Position numbers and translations under genes: made by a program. Source: JAKAGZ01 sp963783855 (lineage in GTDB: Bacteria; Bacteroidota; Ignavibacteria; Ignavibacteriales; Ignavibacteriaceae). From it: a stretch of DNA of 64,000 bases. Location of the stretch: contig CAWAPE010000014.1 of the NCBI GenBank assembly GCA_963783855.1, positions 682,001 through 746,000 on the forward strand, in the 5' to 3' direction. Positions within the stretch are counted from its first letter, which is position 1. Each line of letters opens with the position of its first letter. Shown here in pieces: positions 59,201 through 64,000 of the stretch. The notes under the pieces are model-generated. The model worked only from the letters and a program-made list of their open reading frames with translations. It made no database searches and was not told the origin of the DNA.

Positions 59201-59351
59201 TGAAGTTAAAAGGGAAGTGACAAAACTAATTGATGAACAGCTTGATAAACTTAAGGTAGTCTTTGAAAAAGAGCTGCCTGATTTTAACAAACTTGTTCAC
59301 GAAAAAAATGTTCCTGCTGTTTACCTGGGAAAGGGGAAATCGGCAAAATAG
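56210..59351 (+). CDS. Large exported BNR/VPS10 (sortilin)-type beta-propeller protein, two frameshifts
   Basis: One gene of about 1046 codons in three frames. Signal peptide ends ...GESFSQ. The first part (56210-57889) has repeated propeller motifs ('VWKTEDAGQTWENIS', 'IFKSTDGGKNWKKV', 'LWKSTDSGETWKEI'). At about 57883-57887 a GTGT step shifts the frame and the propeller continues ('GLIYLTKDNGKTW') to 58806. At about 58790-58796 a TATA step shifts it again into a helical C-terminal domain ('DKLTETHEAIKNIREARKQI'). Removing two bases at each point gives clean joins (TSVEYYG and KYEARLIVDK). The family is common in Bacteroidota; it is often annotated glycosyl hydrolase, but no activity is shown. 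Confidence 0.85.
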
Positions 59352-59379
59352 AATAATCTTAAATATCTCTTTTTTAGTT

Positions 59380-59407
59380 AAAAGCCCGATAATTTCGGGC
59401 TTTTTTT
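59380..59407 (+). terminator. Rho-independent terminator after the BNR gene
   Basis: AAAGCCCGA (59381-59389) pairs with TCGGGCTTT (59395-59403), with T's to 59407. Confidence 0.88.
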
Positions 59408-59488
59408 ATACATAAAAAATGATCTTGATTTACACGGAAATTCTGACGATTCTGTTTCAGGCTTTTAAAATTGCTTTCGGGAGGGACT

Positions 59489-59674
59489 ATGCAACATCTT
59501 GAGATTGATATGTCGTCAGAGGAAATGAAGGTTTTGTCCTCCTCAATTGAGAAATATCTTTCTGAATTAAGAATGGAAATTGTGGATACGGACAAAGAGG
59601 ATTTCAGGGAGAAACTTAAAATAGAAAAAAGAATTTTATATAAGTTTCTGGAAAAACTGGAAGAATGCAACTAA
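59489..59674 (+). CDS. Small conserved hypothetical protein (61 aa)
   Basis: An acidic, helical 61-residue protein. A textbook ribosome site (GGGAGG, ending 5 bases before ATG) fixes the start at 59489 rather than the earlier ATG at 59471. The pattern 'LSSSIEKYLSELRMEIVDTD' followed by 'FREKLKIEKRILYKFLEKL' resembles small unnamed proteins found in several environmental bacteria. They have a helix, a 'D-T-D' turn and a second helix. No function is known. It is preceded by a terminator and followed 91 bp later by the saccharopine dehydrogenase family gene. Confidence 0.72.
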   Translation: MQHLEIDMSSEEMKVLSSSIEKYLSELRMEIVDTDKEDFREKLKIEKRILYKFLEKLEECN

Positions 59675-59765
59675 ACTCTGGCCAGATGATTTATGCTCTC
59701 TTTCTTTATTAGTATATTTGAAAATATTTTTGATATTTATTTTCAAATTTTGGTAAGGATTAATT

Positions 59766-60884
59766 ATGAATAATATACTTGTACTTGGTGCCGGTATGGT
59801 CGGTAGTGCGATTGTAAAGGACCTGGCAAAAGATAATAATGTTACTGTGATTGATATCAGCGAAGAAAATCTGGGTAAATTTTCCGGTTTAACTTCAATT
59901 AATACAATTAAAGGTGATGTTTTAGATAATGAGACAATTAAAAAGAATTGTGAAAATATTGATCTCGTAATAAATGCTGTCCCCGGTTTTATGGGATTCA
60001 GTACTTTGCAGAAAATAATTGAATGCGGGAAAAATGTAGTTGATATTTCGTTTTTTGACGAGGACCCATTTGAATTGGATGAGGCGGCAAAAAAGAAAAA
60101 TATAACAGCCGTTGTTGACTGCGGAGTGGCGCCGGGACTTAGCAACATAATTCTGGGTTATCATAATTCGCAAATGGAAATTTCATCTTTTGAATGTATG
60201 GTTGGCGGATTGCCGTTTAAACGGGAATGGCCATATCAGTATAAAGCACCGTTTTCCCCGATTGATGTTATCGAAGAATATACCCGTCCGGCAAGAATTA
60301 TTGAAAACGGAAAAGTAGTTACCAAACCGGCACTTTCGGATCTCGAACTTGTTAATATTGATACCGCCGGAACTCTGGAATCTTTTAACACAGACGGTTT
60401 ACGTACACTCATTAAGACGATGAAAATTCCAAATATGAAAGAGAAAACTCTCAGGTACCCGGGACACACTGAATATATGAAAGTATTGAGAGAGAGCGGA
60501 TTTTTTAGCAAGGATAAAATAAATGTAAAGGGAGTAAAAATTTCGCCGCTTGATCTTACATCAGAATTACTTTTCCCGATGTGGAAACCGGGACCTGATG
60601 AAAAAGAATTTACAGTCTTGAAAATGATTATTAAAGGGACTAGAAACGGTGAAAAAATCAACATTGTTTATAGTATGTTTGACGAATATGATTCGGATTC
60701 GGGTATATCTTCTATGGCAAGAACAACCGGCTACACCTGTACTGCGGTTGCAAGGCTGTTGATTGCTAATAAATTCAACAGGAAAGGAATTTGTCCCCCT
60801 GAATTTATTGGTGAAACGGAAGATTGCCTGAATTTTGTGACAGAAGAATTAAAAAAGAGGGGAATAATTTATAGCTTCAGCTAA
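59766..60884 (+). CDS. Saccharopine dehydrogenase family protein (lysine dehydrogenase-like)
   Basis: 372 residues. The N-terminal Rossmann loop is 'LVLGAGMVGSAIVKDL', followed by 'VTVIDISEENL' with an acidic residue suggesting NAD+. 'VVDCGVAPGLSNIILGY' begins the catalytic domain shared by saccharopine reductase and lysine-6-dehydrogenase. 'RYPGHTEYMKVLRESGFF' is a further family motif. Known relatives act in lysine breakdown or synthesis through alpha-aminoadipate semialdehyde. Which reaction applies here cannot be told. No lysine-pathway neighbour is present. Confidence 0.85.
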   Translation: MNNILVLGAGMVGSAIVKDLAKDNNVTVIDISEENLGKFSGLTSINTIKGDVLDNETIKKNCENIDLVINAVPGFMGFSTLQKIIECGKNVVDISFFDEDPFELDEAAKKKNITAVVDCGVAPGLSNIILGYHNSQMEISSFECMVGGLPFKREWPYQYKAPFSPIDVIEEYTRPARIIENGKVVTKPALSDLELVNIDTAGTLESFNTDGLRTLIKTMKIPNMKEKTLRYPGHTEYMKVLRESGFFSKDKINVKGVKISPLDLTSELLFPMWKPGPDEKEFTVLKMIIKGTRNGEKINIVYSMFDEYDSDSGISSMARTTGYTCTAVARLLIANKFNRKGICPPEFIGETEDCLNFVTEELKKRGIIYSFS

Positions 60885-60970
60885 AATGAGGGAACTTTCT
60901 AATTTGGTATGCTGTTTAGAAGTTGAATCAACTATAATTGTGGAATATTCTTACTACTCGAAAATTGTGA

Positions 60971-61081
60971 TTGAATATAGTTGAAAACATATATATCTTT
61001 AATTACTCAGTTTCAGGGTCCTCCCCTGCTCTGAAACACTAAATGAGTAAAACCCTCTGCCGCACGGTAAGAGGGTTTTTT
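60971..61081 (+). ncRNA. Candidate small RNA with two hairpins, the second a terminator
   Basis: A possible promoter is TTGAAT (60971-60976), 17 bases, TATCTT (60994-60999). From 61003 an outer dyad TTACTCA/TGAGTAA (61003-61009 / 61044-61050) encloses GTTTCAG/CTGAAAC (61010-61016 / 61031-61037). It can also form CAGGG/CCCTG (61014-61018 / 61024-61028) with loop TCCTC. The terminator hairpin follows directly. No reading frame is present. It could instead be an untranslated tail of the preceding gene. Confidence 0.35.
61049..61081 (+). terminator. Rho-independent terminator
   Basis: AAAACCCTCT (61049-61058) pairs with AGAGGGTTTT (61070-61079), then T's. It marks the end of the ordinary chromosome segment before the cassette-like region. 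Confidence 0.88.
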
Positions 61082-61104
61082 ATTTTAAAATCATTTAGTG
61101 CTGG

Positions 61105-61551
61105 TTATGTATACATTCCCTTAAATGTTAATGCTAACAACAGACAACCACCTATGTAACAAATATTAATTATTGCGCGATAAAACCAAACAGAGCTTTT
61201 AATACGAATTTCAAGGTGATTTGAAATAACCAGGCAAAAACTCATTAATACAAACCAGGGCGTTATTATAATTACTATCTTCAGGAACACCAAAGAAACA
61301 ACAAGATCGTGTATGAGCCCGCTAATTAAAAATGTAAATATTATTACCACATTATATGTAAACTTTTTCCTCAAAGGCTTAAATATTAGTTTACCTAAAT
61401 AATAGCCCCAGATTGGATTCCAATAATGCCAAAACCCGGAAAATTGATTAGAGCCTAATGACCGGTAAAACATATTCCTTAATGAACCTTTGGCACCCAA
61501 AGGAACACCATTCCGTTTTCTAACATATTCTCTTAAAGTTACCATTTTCAT
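61105..61551 (-). CDS. Short MBOAT-like membrane acyltransferase-related protein
   Basis: 148 residues with three or four membrane helices. 'FSGFWHYWNPIWGYYLGKLIFKPLRK' (in two parts: FSGFWHYWNPIWGYYLGK and LIFKPLRK) and 'LISGLIHDLVVSL' resemble the C-terminal catalytic part of MBOAT proteins. In MBOATs a membrane-embedded His in an S/G-x-x-H-D setting is the active residue. Full MBOATs are 350-500 residues, so this is a short form; free-standing versions of this size occur in Bacteroidota. It sits in the cassette-like region, its stop codon overlapping a putative recombination core (GTTATGTATAC, 61104-61114). Acyl donor and acceptor are unknown. Confidence 0.6.
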   Translation of the reverse strand: MKMVTLREYVRKRNGVPLGAKGSLRNMFYRSLGSNQFSGFWHYWNPIWGYYLGKLIFKPLRKKFTYNVVIIFTFLISGLIHDLVVSLVFLKIVIIITPWFVLMSFCLVISNHLEIRIKSSVWFYRAIINICYIGGCLLLALTFKGMYT

Positions 61552-61573
61552 AAAATACTAATTCTCAATCTTT

Positions 61574-61702
61574 GTATGTATAACGGTGTGGCAAAGAGGC
61601 CCTGACAAGAAATATAATTTTATTTATTAATGAATGGTCAAACTACTATGTCAGCCCGCAAAAACAAGTGAAGCGGCCGGGGTGGTTTGCTGGTTATAAG
61701 CG
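61574..61702 (-). repeat. attC-like site C (weak), between the MBOAT gene and site B
   Basis: Ends are GTATGTATAAC (61574-61584; minus strand GTTATACATAC) and GGTTATAAGCG (61692-61702; minus CGCTTATAACC). On the minus strand these read as a YYYAAC-type inverse core and a GTT-type core. The arms share GCAAA...GGCC blocks, but pairing is imperfect. It is weaker than sites A and B. Confidence 0.35.
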
Positions 61703-61730
61703 TTTTTAAATTTGCTTCATTTTTTCCATA

Positions 61731-61863
61731 TCTCAACGGTCGGTATAAGAATAGTAGCCGACTCCGTGGCACTTTCCTGGCAAATTACAGAAAAGTTGAA
61801 GCGGGCTACAACCCTTGAATTTACCACTAATTCGGCTATTATTTTTATACATTGTTAGAAAAC
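61731..61863 (-). repeat. attC-like site B, at the 3' end of the Ntn-hydrolase gene
   Basis: 19-base arms: GTATAAGAATAGTAGCCGA (61743-61761) and TCGGCTATTATTTTTATAC (61832-61850). They pair at 17 of 19 positions, and both exceptions can form G-U pairs. On the minus strand the outer end is GTTTTCTAAC (61863-61854) and the inner end CGTTGAGA (61738-61731). These are the YYYAAC / GTTRRR pair of integron cassette sites. It starts 5 bp after the stop codon of the upstream gene. Confidence 0.5.
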
Positions 61864-61868
61864 GTTTT

Positions 61869-63062
61869 CTATTTAATAAATTTTTTAACTAAGTCAATTT
61901 TTTCTTTCAATTTTTCGTTTTCTGGTACAAGTTTGGAAGATTCTTGATAATTCAGTAGTGCTTTATCATAAAGCTTCAATTTAAAATTAGCTTCACCAAG
62001 CTTGTAATATATTTTATAATCATCCGGAAAAAACATAGTCATAACTTCATAAACTTTGATTGCACTTTTAAAATCTTCCGTTTCTTCCCATTTGTTACTT
62101 ACCTTGTCAAAGTATTCCCTATAAATATTTATTTTCTGAACATTGTTAAAGAATTTCCTTAATTCAGAAATATTCTCTGAACTTGAAATTGTTTCAATAG
62201 TTCCTAATTCTTCAATTTTTGAAATTGTCTCATTATAATTTTTATAAAATTCTTGTCCTTTTTTGTTATTTGGAAATAATTTTGGAATTTCAATTATATG
62301 ATTCTCTTTTTGTAATTCTTCTTTGATATTGATAGTAATAGCGTTGTCGAAATTATGATTGTAATACAAATAAATAATACCTTCATTTAAATCATAGAGT
62401 GTTGAGTAAAGTGTTCCTCCTCCCCAATCGGTTTCCTGATGTAAGGTGTCTAATAATGAGGTACAGAATTCGACACTTGTGTCAAATCCGGCTTTAATTA
62501 ATTCTCTTCCTTTTTGATAGTGTTTCATTGAAACTTTATCTAAGTCTTTGTTTTGGGAAGGATAGAAATTTGTAATAATATCAATGTTATTGTTTTTTAT
62601 TTCAATTTGGTCTCCTTCAACAATCAATTGCTTGCCTGTTTTATCCACGAAATAGAACATTGCAGTTTCCATACCTCTTAAATCCCATTTTGAAAAGACC
62701 TCTTCAACTTCCTCCACATTTGAGCAGGTCCTCATTATTAACTGCAAAAAATCTCCACTCTCAGGAGAATCTTTCCCTTCGTATTTTTGTATTTCTAAAT
62801 AAGGCATAGCAAAACCGTCAAATACAAGCCCTTTCTCATTTATTGCTCCTTGTGGCCATAAATCATCAAATCCAAAATAAACAACACCCAAATTTGTATC
62901 ATTTCCCCGCTCAAACCACATTCTTGAATTTTGATTCCAAAAATCTTCGTTGTTTCCAACCATCACTTTTCCATTCATCTTTATCACAAACATACTGCAA
63001 GCAAAAGATGACAGGCTTATAGATTGCATTAATACAATCATAATCAATAAATATCTTCTCAT
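61869..63062 (-). CDS. Exported Ntn-hydrolase (linear amide C-N hydrolase/C45-like) with C-terminal TPRs
   Basis: 397 residues. The signal peptide runs to Ala21, and the next residue is Cys22 in 'SSFACSMFVIK'. Cleavage by signal peptidase would expose it as the N-terminal nucleophile of choloylglycine/acyltransferase-type Ntn hydrolases. 'VGNNEDFW' and 'WPQGAINEKGLVFDG' are family positions. From about residue 320 two or three TPR-like repeats follow ('FKSAIKVYEVMTMFFPDDYKIYYKLGEANF'; core YKLGEANFKLKLYDKALLNY). Substrate is unknown. The gene lies between 10-mers GTTAGAAAAC and GTTTTCTAAC, with 16 bp before the start and 5 bp after the stop, as in a gene cassette. Confidence 0.75.
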   Translation of the reverse strand: MRRYLLIMIVLMQSISLSSFACSMFVIKMNGKVMVGNNEDFWNQNSRMWFERGNDTNLGVVYFGFDDLWPQGAINEKGLVFDGFAMPYLEIQKYEGKDSPESGDFLQLIMRTCSNVEEVEEVFSKWDLRGMETAMFYFVDKTGKQLIVEGDQIEIKNNNIDIITNFYPSQNKDLDKVSMKHYQKGRELIKAGFDTSVEFCTSLLDTLHQETDWGGGTLYSTLYDLNEGIIYLYYNHNFDNAITINIKEELQKENHIIEIPKLFPNNKKGQEFYKNYNETISKIEELGTIETISSSENISELRKFFNNVQKINIYREYFDKVSNKWEETEDFKSAIKVYEVMTMFFPDDYKIYYKLGEANFKLKLYDKALLNYQESSKLVPENEKLKEKIDLVKKFIK

Positions 63063-63078
63063 TGTTTCCTTTTTAAAT

Positions 63079-63218
63079 GTTTTCTAACGTACTATGCTAT
63101 GGATAGTTGGCGAACATAAGCACTGCTGATTTTAAATTCATAATTATTCGAAATATACATTTAAATTATCAGATAAAAACCACAACGCCAATTAGCTATG
63201 AGCACTTGTTCCCAAACG
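63079..63218 (-). repeat. attC-like site A, between the PD40 gene and the Ntn-hydrolase gene
   Basis: Arms TGCTATGGATAGTTGGCG (63095-63112) and CGCCAATTAGCTATGAGCA (63186-63204) pair over about 15 of 18 positions, with one unpaired base, as in attC extrahelical bases. On the minus strand it ends in GTTAGAAAAC (63088-63079), a GTTRRR core, 16 bp before the next start codon. The stop of the upstream gene is about 24 bp away. Confidence 0.5.
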
Positions 63219-63242
63219 TATGTGTAATTATTTCCGGAATAT

Positions 63243-64000
63243 TTATTCTATATCAATTATTTTTTTAAAGTAATCAGATTTTAATTTATTAAGAACTTCT
63301 GCACTCACCCAATAAATGTTAGGTATTCCACCTTCTTCGCTATATCTACTAAAAAATAAATATTTACCATCTGGAGTGATACTTGGGCATGTTTCGTTAA
63401 AATCAGAATTTACTCCACTTCCAAGGTTTATTGGTTTTGTCCATGCTCCGTCTTTCTTTTTAAAACAGATGTGAATATCCTTGTCTTTTGTTTTGTCATT
63501 ATCTTTCAGGGCATCTATCAGCATAAAGTCTTGAGATGGGGCAATAAAACCGTGGCTACCATATTCAATTCCAACTTCAAAAACTTCGGGAAATTTGCCA
63601 TTTTTGTTGGGCGCATAATACATTTTACCTTTTGAAACATTTTTATAAAAAAGATCTCCATTCTCCGCTGGATTTGGATAAAAAACCATATCGTTATTTA
63701 TTGGAGAGTCAAGTTTTACTGCATCGCTCCACCAGTCTCCAGAGCGGCTTGCACACCAAATTTCAACACCCTTTGAATCAGAGGCTGTAAAAAAAATATT
63801 TTCACCAGTAAAATCCACAAACGCTTCAAATTCACCACTTTTTTTCCCTTCTGTTAAATTTGCTTTTTTAGGATTTGTCCACTTTTTGTCTATAAGTTTT
63901 GAGAAATAAACACTTGGACTTTCGCCTTTTCTATGACCAGTAAAATATATTTCTTCGAAATCAGGAGTAAACGAAACACTATATTCATATCTTCCATTTA
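63243..64000 (-). CDS. PD40/TolB-like beta-propeller protein (5' end outside window)
   Basis: The minus-strand frame is open from the stop at 63243 to the window edge (252 codons), so the N terminus is missing. WD40-like PD40 repeats are clear: 'YSVSFTPDFEEIYFTGHRKGES', then 'GEFEAFVDFTGENIFFTASDSKG', 'CPSITPDGKYLFFSRYSEEGG' and 'NIYWVSAEVL'. The core pattern is P-D-G-K-Y-L-F-F-S. Such proteins are usually exported and mediate binding, sometimes fused to peptidoglycan-binding domains that would lie upstream. A start at the internal GTG (63818) is unlikely because repeats continue beyond it. Confidence 0.75.
   Translation of the reverse strand, partial: NGRYEYSVSFTPDFEEIYFTGHRKGESPSVYFSKLIDKKWTNPKKANLTEGKKSGEFEAFVDFTGENIFFTASDSKGVEIWCASRSGDWWSDAVKLDSPINNDMVFYPNPAENGDLFYKNVSKGKMYYAPNKNGKFPEVFEVGIEYGSHGFIAPSQDFMLIDALKDNDKTKDKDIHICFKKKDGAWTKPINLGSGVNSDFNETCPSITPDGKYLFFSRYSEEGGIPNIYWVSAEVLNKLKSDYFKKIIDIE

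Larger units (their letters stand above)
61552..61868. other. Non-coding region made up of two attC-like sites
   Basis: 317 bp without a gene. It consists of site C (about 61574-61702), a 28-bp spacer, and site B (61731-61863). They are described separately. GC is higher than in the neighbouring genes. Confidence 0.5.

Noticed and set aside
59636..60148. 170-codon minus-strand frame
   Set aside because: Covers the start of the saccharopine-family gene in antisense; poly-Ser/Phe composition typical of shadow frames here.
60236..60664. 142-codon minus-strand frame opposite the saccharopine dehydrogenase family gene
   Set aside because: Serine/phenylalanine-rich antisense artefact of a real gene.
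1..64000. tRNA, rRNA, CRISPR arrays, IS elements, prophage genes
   Set aside because: Scanned for by eye and none found. No transposase, phage or Cas protein appears among the reading frames, and no regularly spaced direct repeats were seen.

Overview
The window is AT-rich, densely coded bacterial chromosome. It fits the FCB group (Bacteroidota/Ignavibacteriota, most like an Ignavibacteria-type organism). The reasons are many exported peptidases with short signal peptides ending near 'NAQ' or a lipobox, a PGI of the transaldolase-PGI fusion family, NfnAB, an N-terminal CBM9-like/DUF5916 outer-membrane protein, and a BNR-propeller protein. No rRNA, tRNA or CRISPR array was seen. This placement is inferred from protein style, not from a marker gene.

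Layout. 1-6.1 kb: a partial MscS-type channel, PruA (proline/glutamate catabolism), an APC transporter fused to tandem UspA domains, and a small conserved-TM-helix membrane protein. 6.1-15.2 kb, all minus strand: a lipoprotein M49 peptidase, thioredoxin-like/RecQ, and a tight five-gene set (GNAT, ornithine/alanine-racemase family, Na+/solute symporter, M20 amidohydrolase, alanine racemase). 15.6-24.0 kb, plus strand: a glucose-6-phosphate/pentose-phosphate operon (gnd, zwf, pgl, pgi, HAD phosphatase, GH63-type glucosidase). 24-29 kb: a PagL-like lipid A deacylase, AMP nucleosidase, a decayed OmpR-family regulator tail, PhoH, a membrane protein, and mnmA (frameshifted). 29-42 kb: exported peptidases and envelope proteins (M28, S9/DPP4, DUF885, DUF5916, tricorn/S41) with DinB. 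42-45 kb: NfnAB. 45-55 kb: an rbsBAC-type sugar ABC transporter followed by a GH38 alpha-mannosidase, an alpha/beta hydrolase and an alkaline-phosphatase-superfamily lipoprotein. 54.7-61 kb: an amino-acid permease, a large BNR/VPS10-like protein, a 61-aa protein, a saccharopine-dehydrogenase-family enzyme and a possible small RNA.

The right edge (about 61.1-64 kb) looks different. Three compact genes on one strand (a short MBOAT-like acyltransferase, an exported Ntn hydrolase with TPRs, a PD40 propeller protein) are separated by long imperfect inverted repeats whose ends carry GTTRRR/YYYAAC-type cores. One gene is flanked by exactly complementary 10-mers (GTTAGAAAAC / GTTTTCTAAC). This is the architecture of integron gene cassettes with attC-like sites, but no integrase is in the window. 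It is the most unusual part of the sequence.

A second theme is broken reading frames. Eight single- or two-base shifts hit six otherwise well-conserved genes, including mnmA. They lie largely in short homopolymers or dinucleotide repeats, so residual sequencing error is as likely as real decay. Small palindromic repeats related to CTGCC/GGCAG occur between rbsB and rbsA and, in frame, inside the GH38 gene.
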